A stretch of 64,000 bases of DNA from Elusimicrobiota bacterium (GCA_016706425.1 JADJJR010000001.1:992001-1056000); one strand, 5' to 3'; shown: positions 18,093 through 31,327, counted from the first letter of the stretch. The notes: a model not told the origin generated them from the sequence alone. Translations and numbers: made by a program.

Positions 18093-18674
18093 ATGATCAA
18101 AGTCCGACGCGCGCGCATCGCGGACGTTCGTCCGATCCATAAATTGTTGGGAGTTTTCGCCGAAAAGCGGGAATTGTTGCCCCGCGCGATTTCGGAGTTG
18201 TACGAGAATCTCCAGCAGTTCCACGTCGCCGAGGACCGGGGGCGTGTGGTGGGTTGCTGTTCGCTCGCCGTGCAATGGGACAATTTGGCCGAGGTGAAAG
18301 CCCTGGCCGTCGACCCCGATTACCAGGGCCGCGGGCTGGGGCGGAAGCTGGTCGAAGCCTGCCTGAAAGACGCCGACACGCTGGGTGTCACCAAGGTGTT
18401 CGCCTTGACCATGAAAGACGGTTTCTTCGACAAAATCGGGTTCGACCGGGTGGTGAAGAACGCCCTCCCCCACAAGGTGTGGACGGAGTGTGTGCGATGC
18501 CCTTACTTCCCCGACACCTGCGTTGAAATCGCGATGGTGAAAACTTTGAGCGGTCCGGCGCCCGCGCCGGCGTTCAAGGCGGCCGATTTACCGGCGGACG
18601 GCACGGTGCCGGTGGAGCCCACGGGGTTTGCCCCGGTTCAGGACCGTCCGATGCGGCGCAGGAACAAAACTTGA
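18093..18674 (+). CDS. GNAT acetyltransferase, N-acetylglutamate synthase-like
   Basis: A 193-residue protein with one GNAT domain (about residues 1-150). The acetyl-CoA loop is seen in DPDYQGRGLGRKLVEACL, after the strand AEVKALAV. A Cys-rich tail ECVRCPYFPDTC follows, as in the short ArgA-like N-acetylglutamate synthases that start arginine synthesis. The last 40 residues are Pro/Ala-rich and look disordered. No other arginine genes are nearby, so the substrate call comes from family resemblance only. It lies between the oxidoreductase and the rplM-rpsI pair and probably has its own promoter. Confidence 0.75.
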   Translation: MIKVRRARIADVRPIHKLLGVFAEKRELLPRAISELYENLQQFHVAEDRGRVVGCCSLAVQWDNLAEVKALAVDPDYQGRGLGRKLVEACLKDADTLGVTKVFALTMKDGFFDKIGFDRVVKNALPHKVWTECVRCPYFPDTCVEIAMVKTLSGPAPAPAFKAADLPADGTVPVEPTGFAPVQDRPMRRRNKT

Positions 18675-18699
18675 TTTTTACGAAAGGATTTCTTAAACT
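18671..18699 (+). promoter_or_regulatory. Promoter of rplM-rpsI
   Basis: TTGATT (18671-18676) and TAAACT (18694-18699) are separated by 17 nt. The -35 box overlaps the stop of the GNAT gene. The ATG at 18709 follows the -10 box by 9 nt without a Shine-Dalgarno, so the leader is nearly absent. Confidence 0.6.
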
Positions 18700-18708
18700 C
18701 TCTCTCCT

Positions 18709-19194
18709 ATGTTAACCAAAACCACGCAACACCCAAAATCGGTGCCGGCCGTCCGCCGCTGGCACTTGGTCGACGCCGAGGGCGTCGCTCTCGGCCGCCT
18801 GGCTTCCCTGGCCGCCGAGCTCCTGCGCGGCAAAGGCAAGGCCGATTTCACCAACCACGTGGACCGGGGCGACGGCGTTGTCGTCGTCAACGCGTCCAAA
18901 GTCGTCTTGACCGGTAATAAAAAGACCCAAAAAATGGATTTTCGCGCCTCGGGGTACCGCGGCGGGCAAACCCTCACCCCCTACGGCCGCTTGTTGGAGC
19001 AAAAGCCGGAGCGCGCCGTGGAGTTGGCCGTGTCCGGCATGTTGCCCAAAAACCGTTTGCGCAGCCGGTTCATGCGACGCTTGAAAGTTTTCCGCAACGC
19101 CGACGGGGCCGGAAAATATCCCGTCGCCGTGACCGTTGACACAAAAAATCCCAAGAACAAATCCGGCGGGCCCTTTGTGGCCGCCGCGAAGTAG
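18709..19194 (+). CDS. rplM: 50S ribosomal protein L13
   Basis: A 161-residue L13. Recognisable segments are RRWHLVDAEGVALGRLAS, DGVVVVNASKVVLTGNK and the MLPKNRLRSRFMRRLKVF region that contacts 23S rRNA. The product is slightly longer than the usual 142-150 residues because of a basic tail after residue 145. It starts at ATG 18709, the only start that keeps the conserved N-terminal strand, and is followed 12 nt later by rpsI in the near-universal L13-S9 operon. Confidence 0.97.
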   Translation: MLTKTTQHPKSVPAVRRWHLVDAEGVALGRLASLAAELLRGKGKADFTNHVDRGDGVVVVNASKVVLTGNKKTQKMDFRASGYRGGQTLTPYGRLLEQKPERAVELAVSGMLPKNRLRSRFMRRLKVFRNADGAGKYPVAVTVDTKNPKNKSGGPFVAAAK

Positions 19195-19206
19195 AGGCCC
19201 TTTCTT

Positions 19207-19626
19207 ATGACCGAAGCGACGTTGGAAATCACCCGTCAAAACCCCCTTTGGGCGGTGGGACGGCGCAAGACCGCCATCGCGCGCGTGCGCGTGGTGCCCG
19301 GGGAAGGCCGCGTGGTGGTCAACGGCAAGGCGGTCGAGGAATTTTTCGGCGGCAACGAACGGCAAAAAGCGTCCGTGTTGGCGCCGTTGCGCGTTTCCAA
19401 GACCCTCGCCGGCTACGACGTGTTCGTCAGCAGCTCGGGCGGGGGCATCACCGGGCAGGCGGAAGCCATTCGCTTGGGCATTTCCCGCGCCCTCGTGGAG
19501 ATGGACCCCAAGCTCCGCGGCCCGTTGCGTGCCAAGGGTTTCCTCACCCGCGACCCGCGTATGGTGGAGCGCAAGAAACCCGGCCAACCCAAGGCCCGCA
19601 AGCGCTACCAACACTCCAAACGGTAA
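19207..19626 (+). CDS. rpsI: 30S ribosomal protein S9
   Basis: A 139-residue S9 of usual length. It shows the WAVGRRKTAIARVRVVPGEG segment near residue 14, the GGGITGQAEAIRLGISRAL core and the basic C-terminal KARKRYQHSKR tail that reaches towards the P-site tRNA. It starts at ATG 19207, 12 nt after rplM. A 7-bp hairpin (19630-19648) lies just after its stop but lacks a T tract, so transcription may continue into the TPR gene. Confidence 0.97.
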   Translation: MTEATLEITRQNPLWAVGRRKTAIARVRVVPGEGRVVVNGKAVEEFFGGNERQKASVLAPLRVSKTLAGYDVFVSSSGGGITGQAEAIRLGISRALVEMDPKLRGPLRAKGFLTRDPRMVERKKPGQPKARKRYQHSKR

Positions 19627-19654
19627 TCGGGTCGGCCGACCGCCGACCGTCTCT

Positions 19655-20806
19655 ATGGTGACCGCCCTTTCCTTGCTCGCCAAGGCGGAGCGCCTTTTTG
19701 CCCGGGAAGCCTGGGCGCCGGCCCTCGCCCTCTTGCGTCGCCGCGTCGATCCCGCGGACCCTTTCCTTTCCGCCGAAATCCTCTTCAAAAAGGCCGAATG
19801 CGAGCGGGCCCTTGGGTTTTACAAAGAGGCCTTAACCCACCACCTCCAAGCCCGTTCGCTTTACGGGCGACTTCGCGTTCCCACCGAGGAACAGCGCGCC
19901 ACCGTGGGGGCCAGCCGATGCCTCCGCGTCTTGAGCCGCTATCGGGAGGCCAACCGTCTCTGGGGGGACCTTCCCACGTCAAAAAACATCGGGGGGGACG
20001 TCCCTCTTGAAAGGGCCCTGGTCTTCCGGGGACTGGGACGCTTCCCCGACGCCCGCCGCGCCTTGGCCCAGGCCCGCGCGGCGTTCGCCCGCGGGGGGGA
20101 CGCCGCCGGCCTGCAACACGCTTATTGGGCCCTGGGCGGTCTGGAGCGGTTTTCTGGGCGGCTTCAACGGGCCCTTCCCGCGTTCGCGGCGGCGGCCCGT
20201 TGGGCGCGAAGGAACGGTGACGAGTCCTCCCGCGCCTTCGCCCTCTGCGGTTTGGCCGGTGTGGAGCGCGTGTTGGGCCTCGATGGCGCCTCCCTTGACC
20301 ATTACCGCGAAGCCTCCCGAATTTTTGAAAAACTCAAGGACCCCTTTGGACGCGCCTACGGTCTCTGCGGCCGGGCGAACGCGCTCCGGACGTTTGGGGA
20401 CCCCCGCCCGACGCTCGATCTTTACCGACGCTCCGCCGCCCTTTACCGCCGGTTGGGGGACGCCAGCAGCGAGGGCTTCGCCCGGTGGGGCCTCGGGGGA
20501 AGCCTGCGGCGTCTTCGGCGGTTTAAGGGGTCGGCCCGCGCCTACGAAACCGCTTTAACCCTCTTCCGAAAATCCGACGACCCGCGGGGCGCGGTGATGG
20601 CTCTTTTGGGTCGGGCGCGCCTGTCCGAGGACACCGGGCACGCGGTCCGGGCGGCCCGGGACCGTGCCGCCGCGCTTGCCGCCGCCCGTCGCCACGGCCT
20701 GCCTTACGAAGCCGCCTTGGCCCGCCGGGAAGCCGGCGCCCGCCGCGCGCTCTCCCCGTTCGGCGTGCCGGACGGCGCCCTCCGTCGCTGGCAAGACATC
20801 CCTTAA
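19655..20806 (+). CDS. Tetratricopeptide-repeat protein
   Basis: A 383-residue all-helical protein without signal peptide or membrane segment. From about residue 60 to 370 it contains eight or so 36-40 residue repeats with the TPR pattern (for example LCGLAGVERVLG, LCGRANALRTFG, RWGLGGSLRRLR, LLGRARLSEDTG). The repeats are unusually rich in Arg, Gly and Leu and alike enough to suggest recent internal duplication. It starts at ATG 19655 (GTG 19658 also possible); a longer in-frame start inside rpsI is rejected. It is presumably a cytoplasmic scaffold; no partner can be named. Confidence 0.75.
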   Translation: MVTALSLLAKAERLFAREAWAPALALLRRRVDPADPFLSAEILFKKAECERALGFYKEALTHHLQARSLYGRLRVPTEEQRATVGASRCLRVLSRYREANRLWGDLPTSKNIGGDVPLERALVFRGLGRFPDARRALAQARAAFARGGDAAGLQHAYWALGGLERFSGRLQRALPAFAAAARWARRNGDESSRAFALCGLAGVERVLGLDGASLDHYREASRIFEKLKDPFGRAYGLCGRANALRTFGDPRPTLDLYRRSAALYRRLGDASSEGFARWGLGGSLRRLRRFKGSARAYETALTLFRKSDDPRGAVMALLGRARLSEDTGHAVRAARDRAAALAAARRHGLPYEAALARREAGARRALSPFGVPDGALRRWQDIP

Positions 20807-20831
20807 AATACAGAATTAATTTTTTTAATGT

Positions 20832-20848
20832 AATATTTGCGCGATATT
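20832..20848 (+). promoter_or_regulatory. LysR-type operator (LTTR box)
   Basis: AATAT-N7-ATATT is an inverted repeat containing the T-N11-A core (T 20834, A 20846) that LysR-type regulators recognise. It lies just upstream of the LysR gene and overlaps its -35 box, the usual position for autoregulation. The surrounding 65 bp is AT-rich against a GC-rich background. Confidence 0.6.
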
Positions 20849-20865
20849 TGTATTATTGCTATCAT
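20837..20865 (+). promoter_or_regulatory. Promoter of the lysR-gltB operon
   Basis: TTGCGC (20837-20842) and an extended -10 TGCTATCAT (20857-20865) have a 17-nt spacer. The ATG at 20871 follows the -10 box by 5 nt and has no Shine-Dalgarno, so the mRNA is probably leaderless. Confidence 0.55.
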
Positions 20866-20870
20866 CCCCT

Positions 20871-21755
20871 ATGCAGATCGAAGCCCTCAAACTCTTTAGC
20901 GACGCGGCGCGCCTCGGCAGTTTCTCCAAGGCGGGCGCGGCGAACGGTGTCACCCAGTCGACCGTCAGTCAAGCGGTCCAGGGGCTCGAACAGCGGTTGG
21001 GCGCGGTCCTCATCGACCGGTCCCACCGGCCCTGGGGGCTGACCCCCGCGGGGCGGATCTTTCTCGACGGCGTGCGGGACCTGCTGGAGCGTTTTTCGGC
21101 CCTCGAACGGCGGATCCAAGGGCGTCCCGATGGGGGCGAAGCGCGGATCGCCGCCATTTACTCGGTGGGCCTGCGGCACATGCGGGAGTTTGAAGCGGCC
21201 TTCGCCCGGGCCCATCCCTCGGTTCGGTTGCGGGTCGAGTACCTCCATCCGGACAAAGTGTTGGAGGCGGTGCGCGAAGAGCGCGCGGACCTGGGCATCG
21301 TGTCGTTTCCGCCCCGTTCGCGCGAATGGGAGATCACCCGTTGGCGCACCGAACCCATGGTGGTGGCCTGCGCCCCGGGCCACCCCTTCGCGGCCCTGAA
21401 AGAAATCGACCCCGCGAGGTTGGCGGGTCAACCCTTTGTCGCCTTTGACCGGGGACTGCGGGTGCGCCGGGAAGTGGATCGGTTTTTGAGGCGGCACGGC
21501 GTCACCGTTCGCGTCGAAATGGAATTTGATAACATCGAGGCGATCAAAAAGGCCGTGGAGATCGGCCCCGGCCTTTCTCTCCTGCCAAGCCCCACGCTGG
21601 AGCGCGAAACGCGCGCGGGGACCCTGGCCCAAGTTCCTTTGAAAGCGACAACGTTTGTTCGTCCCCTGGGCCTCGTTCGGCGCCGGGGGCGGCCTCTGTC
21701 GGCGGCGGTCCGTTTGACGCTGGCGGAGCTTCGGCGCGACGCCCGCGCCCAATAA
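20871..21755 (+). CDS. LysR-family transcriptional regulator
   Basis: A 294-residue LysR-type regulator. The N-terminal winged helix-turn-helix (about residues 1-62) includes ALKLFSDAARLGSFSKAG and TQSTVSQAVQGLEQRLG. A linker helix and a two-lobed effector domain (about 88-290) follow. ATG 20871 is chosen over an in-frame TTG at 20856 because LysR proteins begin with this helix. gltB starts 18 nt after its stop, so the two are probably cotranscribed, and control of glutamate synthase, as by GltC in Bacillus, is a reasonable inference. The operator at 20832-20848 suggests autoregulation. Confidence 0.9.
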   Translation: MQIEALKLFSDAARLGSFSKAGAANGVTQSTVSQAVQGLEQRLGAVLIDRSHRPWGLTPAGRIFLDGVRDLLERFSALERRIQGRPDGGEARIAAIYSVGLRHMREFEAAFARAHPSVRLRVEYLHPDKVLEAVREERADLGIVSFPPRSREWEITRWRTEPMVVACAPGHPFAALKEIDPARLAGQPFVAFDRGLRVRREVDRFLRRHGVTVRVEMEFDNIEAIKKAVEIGPGLSLLPSPTLERETRAGTLAQVPLKATTFVRPLGLVRRRGRPLSAAVRLTLAELRRDARAQ

Positions 21756-21773
21756 AAACAAAAAGGTGACACG

Positions 21774-26360
<4,587 letters not shown>

Positions 26361-26361
26361 C

Positions 26362-26802
26362 ATGGCCGACGAGACCCCCGCGCCCGCCTCCTTGGTGTTG
26401 GAACACAAGCCGCTGGTGGGCCGCGACACGGCGAAGCTTTTCACCCACCGGCTCGCGATGGAAACGGACTGTTCCGACCTGTACGCCGACTTGACGTCGG
26501 GGGCGGCGGAGGGGTTCATCGTGGTGGACCCCCGTTCGCCGGAATCCTACGCCCAGGGGCACATCCCCGGGGCCTACAATTTGCCCCATCGACAAATCGA
26601 TCGAACGGCCCTGGAGGGTTTTCCGGCGGGACGGGTGTTGGTCCTTTACGGCGCGGGGCCGGGCTGCAACGCGGCCCACAAGGCGGCGGTGCGGTTGGGC
26701 ACCTTCGGTCTTTACGTGAAAGAGATGATCGGCGGTTTTTGGTGGTGGCAATCCAGCGGCTATCCCGTGGCGACGGGGCCCGAACGGGGGAAAATTTCAT
26801 GA
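26362..26802 (+). CDS. Rhodanese-like protein lacking the catalytic cysteine
   Basis: A 146-residue single-domain rhodanese. The fold markers FIVVDPRSPESYAQGHIPGA (about residues 52-71) and KEMIGGFWWW are clear. In this subgroup the active-site loop normally reads Tyr-Cys-x-Gly-Pro-x-Cys-Asn; here it is LYGAGPGCNAAHKAA, so position 97 is Gly instead of the sulfur-carrying Cys, while Cys102 remains. Sulfurtransferase activity is therefore doubtful. It starts at ATG 26362, 1 nt after gltB, and overlaps gltD by ATGA, so it is made together with glutamate synthase. A binding or assembly role is speculation. Confidence 0.85.
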   Translation: MADETPAPASLVLEHKPLVGRDTAKLFTHRLAMETDCSDLYADLTSGAAEGFIVVDPRSPESYAQGHIPGAYNLPHRQIDRTALEGFPAGRVLVLYGAGPGCNAAHKAAVRLGTFGLYVKEMIGGFWWWQSSGYPVATGPERGKIS

Positions 26803-28358
26803 CGACGAAAGAGACGACCAAGAAAAAAACGACGGGGGACGGGCACGGTCACCGGCCCAAACCCCTGGGCGTTCCCAAACCCACCGGGTTCATGCGTTTC
26901 GGCCGGGAACTGCCGAAGGACGCCGATCCCCAGGAGCGCCTGCGGCACTGGAACGAGTTCCACGAATCCATGCCCGAGGAAGCCCTGCGCAAGCAGGGGG
27001 CCCGTTGCATGGATTGCGGCGTGCCGTTCTGCCACACCGGCGTTTTGATCGCCGGCATGGCGTCGGGGTGCCCCATCAACAACCTGATTCCCGAATGGAA
27101 CGATCTCGTCTACCGGGGCCTGTGGCGCGACGCCCTGGACCGGCTGCACAAGACCAACAATTTCCCGGAGTTCACCGGGCGGGTCTGCCCGGCCCCATGC
27201 GAAGGGTCCTGCGTCTTGGGCCTGAACGAGCCGGCCGTCACGATCAAGAACATCGAAGCGTCCATCATCGACAAGGCCTTCGCCGAAGGGTGGGTCAAGG
27301 CCGAGGCGCCCAAAAAGCGCACCGGCAAGAAAGTGGCGGTGGTCGGGTCCGGCCCGGCCGGTCTCGCCGCGGCGGCCCAGCTCAACCGGGCCGGTCACGC
27401 GGTGACCGTGTTCGAACGCGCCGATCGCGTCGGCGGCCTGCTCATGTACGGCATCCCCAACATGAAGCTGGACAAAGAGGTCGTCCAACGTCGGGTCGAT
27501 TTGCTGGCTAAAGAGGGCGTCGTGTTCCGGGTCAACACCGAGGCGGGAAAAGATTTCCCCGCGGAAAAACTGCGGTCGGAGTTCGACGCCGTCGTCCTGG
27601 CTGTCGGCGCCACCGTCCCCCGCGACCTTACCGTCCCCGGCCGTGAGCTCAAGGGCATCCATTTCGCCATGGAGTACTTGCACAAGAACACCAAGAGCCT
27701 GTTGGATTCCAAATTGAAGGACGGCCAAAGCTTGTCTGCCACCGACAAAGATGTGATCGTGATCGGCGGCGGCGACACCGGGACCGACTGCGTGGGCACG
27801 GCCCTGCGGCAAGGCGCCAAAAGTGTTGTGCAATTCGAAATTCTGCCCCGGCCGCCTGAAAAACGCGCCGCCGACAACCCCTGGCCCCAGTGGCCCAAGG
27901 TGTACAAGATGGATTACGGTCAGGAGGAGGCCGCGGCCGTTTTCGGCGAGGACCCGCGCCACTATTTGATCAGCACCACGCGGTTCGTCCCCGGTGAGAA
28001 CAGCGGCCGCGTGAAAGAGATTCACACCACCCGCATCGAGTGGGGGAAAAACGAAAAGGGCCAATTTGTCCCGAAGCCCATCCCCGGTTCGGAAAAGTCC
28101 TGGCCCGCGCAACTCGTTCTCTTGGCCATGGGTTTTTTGGGGCCCGAAGCCGACCTCTTGTCCCAACTGGGTGTCGAGCGCGACGAACGGTCCAACATCA
28201 AAGCCGAGCACGGGCGCTTCACGACCTCGGCGCCGGGGGTCTTCGCCTGCGGTGACGGCCGCCGGGGGCAAAGCCTTGTGGTCTGGGCCATCAACGAGGG
28301 CCGCGGCGCAGCCCGGGAAGTCGATCGATTCCTGATGGGTTCGTCCGATCTTTCGTAA
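26799..28358 (+). CDS. gltD: Glutamate synthase small subunit
   Basis: A 519-residue GltD, the FAD- and Fe-S-containing subunit that passes NADPH electrons to GltB. The N-terminal cysteines lie in CMDCGVPFCH, GCPINN and CPAPCEGSC. A first nucleotide-binding motif VVGSGPAGLAAAAQL (FAD) and a second GGGDTGTDC (NADPH) follow. The product begins with a 25-residue Lys/Thr/His-rich extension not usual in the family. It starts at ATG 26799, overlapping the rhodanese gene by 4 nt; in-frame extensions upstream lie inside that gene and are rejected. Confidence 0.96.
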   Translation: MTTKETTKKKTTGDGHGHRPKPLGVPKPTGFMRFGRELPKDADPQERLRHWNEFHESMPEEALRKQGARCMDCGVPFCHTGVLIAGMASGCPINNLIPEWNDLVYRGLWRDALDRLHKTNNFPEFTGRVCPAPCEGSCVLGLNEPAVTIKNIEASIIDKAFAEGWVKAEAPKKRTGKKVAVVGSGPAGLAAAAQLNRAGHAVTVFERADRVGGLLMYGIPNMKLDKEVVQRRVDLLAKEGVVFRVNTEAGKDFPAEKLRSEFDAVVLAVGATVPRDLTVPGRELKGIHFAMEYLHKNTKSLLDSKLKDGQSLSATDKDVIVIGGGDTGTDCVGTALRQGAKSVVQFEILPRPPEKRAADNPWPQWPKVYKMDYGQEEAAAVFGEDPRHYLISTTRFVPGENSGRVKEIHTTRIEWGKNEKGQFVPKPIPGSEKSWPAQLVLLAMGFLGPEADLLSQLGVERDERSNIKAEHGRFTTSAPGVFACGDGRRGQSLVVWAINEGRGAAREVDRFLMGSSDLS

Positions 28359-28361
28359 AGA

Positions 28362-29984
28362 ATGTTTTTCCCGTTCCGAAAGAAAAAGCCGGGTGGCCTG
28401 AACAGCGACCCGGTTTTTTCTTTGCCCCGGCTTTCGGGGGGGGAGTCCCCATCGCCGTCCGCCCTGGAAACTCTGTTGGAGGCGAGCCGTGCCTTGAGCG
28501 CCGAGCTCGACCCGGCCGTGGTCCGGACGAAAGTGATGGAAACCGCCGCCCGCGTGACGGGCGCCGAAGCGGGCTCCCTCCTCCTCCTGGACGAGGCCAC
28601 CGGCGAATTGGTTTTCGACACGGCCTCGGGGACGGCGGGCGAACAGGTCAAGAGCCTTCGTTTGAAACCGGGCGAAGGACTCTCCGGATGGGTGGCGGCC
28701 CGGCGGGAGCCCCTATTGGTGAACGACGTGGCGGCGGATTCCCGGTGGAGCCCACGGATGGACCACCGCACCGAATTCGCGACGCGCCAATTGGTGGCCG
28801 TGCCGGTGCTTCACCAGGGCCGCCTCCTGGGGGTTTTGGAATCCATCAATAAAAAAAGCGGTGGCCGCTTTGATGAAAACGATCGGCGGTTGATGGAATT
28901 GTTGGCCGCCGAAGCGGGGGTGGCCCTCGAAAACGCCCGGCTGTTCGCGCGCCTGCGGGCCGAGAAACAAACTTTGTCGGCCCTTTTCGCGGAAATGTCG
29001 GACGGCGCGTTGGTCGTCGACCTCCGGGGTCGCGTGGAAATGGTCAACGTGGCCGGGGCGCGCTTGCTCGGGATTTCACCGGAGGCGGCGACGGGAAAGT
29101 CTTTAACCGAGGCCGCGCCGGCTTTCGCCATCGCGCCCCCCTGGGACCGGGCCGTCGCCTCCCCCGGTCCGGTGCCCGTTGAAATGGTCCGCGCCGAGGG
29201 AAAAAAATTGATTTTGGAAGGCCGCTTGGATTCCGTGCGCGGGGGGGGCGCCCATTTGTTCGTGTTCCGCGACGTCACCGAATCCCGGCGGGAGGACCGC
29301 ATCAAGCGGGATTTCCTTTCGCTCATTTCGCATAAACTCAAGACGCCCCTGGTGTCGATCACGGGCTTCGCCCCTCTCCTGCTGCAAGACAAAACCCTCA
29401 CCGAGGTCCAGCGCCGGGGGTTGACAGCGATTCGCGACCAAGGACACCGGCTTTGGCAACTGGTGGAACGTTTGTTGAATTTCGCCACGGTGGAATCGGA
29501 CACGCTGGAGCTAAACCCCCAGCGGTTGTCGGTGGCGGAGGTCCTGTTGCGTCTGCAAAAGGAAACCCACGCGGACCTGGCCCGGCGGGGCGCGCGGGTC
29601 GTTTTGGCCGAGACCCTGTCGGAACTCCCCCCGATCCAGGCCGACCCGGCCCTCTTCGCCGACGCGCAAAGAAACCTCTGGGAAAACGCCGCCAAATTCG
29701 ATCACCGGCCGGAAAAGGAGATTCACGTGACGGGCCGCGCGGAGGCCGCGAACGTTGTGATCGCGGTGGAGGACGGCGGGGCGGGGATCCCCTCGGAGGA
29801 AATCCCCCGGTTGTTCAAAAAGTTCTATCAGATCGAAGAGTCCTTCACCGGTCAGGTGGAGGGGGCGGGCCTGGGCTTGGCGCTTGTCCAGCGCATTGTG
29901 GAAGCCCACGGGGGCGCCGTGGGGGTGTCTTCGGTCCTCGGGCGCGGGTCGGTGTTCACCACCCGTTGGCCGCGGGCGGGCTGA
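28362..29984 (+). CDS. GAF-PAS sensor histidine kinase
   Basis: A 540-residue, apparently soluble kinase. A GAF domain (about residues 40-190) and a PAS domain (about 205-310) precede the HisKA helix with the phospho-acceptor His324 in LISHKLKTPL. A HATPase domain (about 425-540) follows with ENAAKF, EDGGAGIP and GAGLGLALVQRIVEAHGG. No transmembrane segment is seen, so it should sense a cytoplasmic signal. It starts 3 nt after gltD and may be read by coupling. No response regulator is adjacent; the HD-GYP regulator at 11038 or the receiver fusion at 52346 could be partners, but nothing in the sequence proves it. Confidence 0.92.
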   Translation: MFFPFRKKKPGGLNSDPVFSLPRLSGGESPSPSALETLLEASRALSAELDPAVVRTKVMETAARVTGAEAGSLLLLDEATGELVFDTASGTAGEQVKSLRLKPGEGLSGWVAARREPLLVNDVAADSRWSPRMDHRTEFATRQLVAVPVLHQGRLLGVLESINKKSGGRFDENDRRLMELLAAEAGVALENARLFARLRAEKQTLSALFAEMSDGALVVDLRGRVEMVNVAGARLLGISPEAATGKSLTEAAPAFAIAPPWDRAVASPGPVPVEMVRAEGKKLILEGRLDSVRGGGAHLFVFRDVTESRREDRIKRDFLSLISHKLKTPLVSITGFAPLLLQDKTLTEVQRRGLTAIRDQGHRLWQLVERLLNFATVESDTLELNPQRLSVAEVLLRLQKETHADLARRGARVVLAETLSELPPIQADPALFADAQRNLWENAAKFDHRPEKEIHVTGRAEAANVVIAVEDGGAGIPSEEIPRLFKKFYQIEESFTGQVEGAGLGLALVQRIVEAHGGAVGVSSVLGRGSVFTTRWPRAG

Positions 29985-29986
29985 CC

Positions 29987-31327
29987 GTGCGGGTCCCGAT
30001 CGGCATCGAAATTTTCGCCGAGGAAACAGACCGCCGCGGCCTCCGCTGGGAGGACGGCCGTCTCGAAGAGTTCGCCCACGCCGCCGGCGGTGGGGTGGGG
30101 TTGCGTCGGTTCGGGGCTCCCGCGCGGTTCGCCCACCTCGACGCCCGGCGGCCCTTGGCCGGGGTGTTTTCCGCCGGAGAGTCGGTCGCCTTCGCCGCCG
30201 CGGTACGGGATCTGCACGAGGGCCGCGCCCCCCGAACGGGGGAGCTGCGCTGGCCCCCTCCCCCGGCCCTGAAGCCTTTCGTTCCCTTTGACCGCGCGCG
30301 CCGTTGGCTGGCCGCGGCCGATCGCGCGGCCCGCCGGGACCGGCGGGTGCGGCAGGTGTCTTTGACTTTGGGGGAAACCCACCGGCGCCTGGCCGGGCGG
30401 ACGCCCGAAGGGCGCTTCTTCAGCGACGCCCGTCATTACGTGACCTTCGTCGTCCGGGTGACGGCTTCGGACGGTTCGTTGACCCAAACCGGAACGGAGG
30501 TCGCCGCCGCCCAGGGCGGGTGGGATCGGCTGGCCGGTTTCGATCCCTCCGCGCTGGCCGCGCTGGCCGCCCGCCGGGCGTTGAATAAATTGGGCGCACC
30601 CACCGTGCGGGCGGGCGAAATGACGGTGGTGCTCGCCGCCGAGGCGGGGGGAACGTTCGTCCACGAAGCCGTGGGGCACGCGCTGGAGGCCGACGCCATT
30701 TTGGAAGGAGGGTCCCCCCATTTCGCCAAGAGGTTGGGCCGCCGCGTCGCGGACCCCCGCGTCACCGTTTTGGACGATCCCACGCGGGCCGGGCAACGGG
30801 GTTCCTTCGCCGTGGACGACGAGGGGACCCCCGCCCAGCGGACCGTGCTGATTGAAAACGGGGTCCTTCGGGATTGTCTGTACGACCGGCGGACCGCGGC
30901 CCGGGCCGCGCGCGCCTCCAACGGGCACGGCCGACGGGAATCCTTCGCCTTTCCGCCCATCCCGCGGATGTCCAACACCTTCATCGCCCCCGGCCCCGAC
31001 GACCCCGAAGCCATCCTGCGTTCCGTGAAGCGCGGGTTGTGGGTCACCCGCATGGGGGGCGGCCAGGTCAACACAACGACCGGGGATTTTGTCTTCGAGG
31101 TCGAAGAAGGTCATTGGATCGAGGACGGCGTTCCGCGCCACCCCGTCCGGGGGGCGAACCTGCTCGGGAACACCGCCGCCACCCTGGCGGCCATCGACCG
31201 CGTGGGGACCGACCTGGGCTGGTCCGTGGGCACCTGCGGCAAAGACGGGCAGGACGCGCCCGTTTCGGACGGTCTCCCGACCTTGCGGATTCCCCGCGTC
31301 CTCGTGGGCGGGACCAACGCGCGATGA
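29987..31327 (+). CDS. tldD: TldD-family metalloprotease
   Basis: A 446-residue TldD/PmbA-family protein. The zinc motif HEAVGH (His226, Glu227, His231) marks it as the catalytic TldD type, not the TldE/PmbA partner. GTG 29987 lies 2 nt after the kinase stop; a longer frame inside the kinase gene is rejected. TldD normally forms a heterodimer with TldE and cleaves unfolded peptides, including modified-peptide leaders and CcdA. No tldE is in this window, and no peptide-modification cluster is adjacent. Its stop overlaps the ATG of the nuclease gene. Confidence 0.88.
   Translation: MRVPIGIEIFAEETDRRGLRWEDGRLEEFAHAAGGGVGLRRFGAPARFAHLDARRPLAGVFSAGESVAFAAAVRDLHEGRAPRTGELRWPPPPALKPFVPFDRARRWLAAADRAARRDRRVRQVSLTLGETHRRLAGRTPEGRFFSDARHYVTFVVRVTASDGSLTQTGTEVAAAQGGWDRLAGFDPSALAALAARRALNKLGAPTVRAGEMTVVLAAEAGGTFVHEAVGHALEADAILEGGSPHFAKRLGRRVADPRVTVLDDPTRAGQRGSFAVDDEGTPAQRTVLIENGVLRDCLYDRRTAARAARASNGHGRRESFAFPPIPRMSNTFIAPGPDDPEAILRSVKRGLWVTRMGGGQVNTTTGDFVFEVEEGHWIEDGVPRHPVRGANLLGNTAATLAAIDRVGTDLGWSVGTCGKDGQDAPVSDGLPTLRIPRVLVGGTNAR

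Noticed and set aside
19630..19648. Hairpin GGTCGGC/GCCGACC after rpsI as a terminator
   Set aside because: Only 7 bp and not followed by a T tract; the TPR gene starts 7 nt later. It may slow transcription but cannot be called a terminator.
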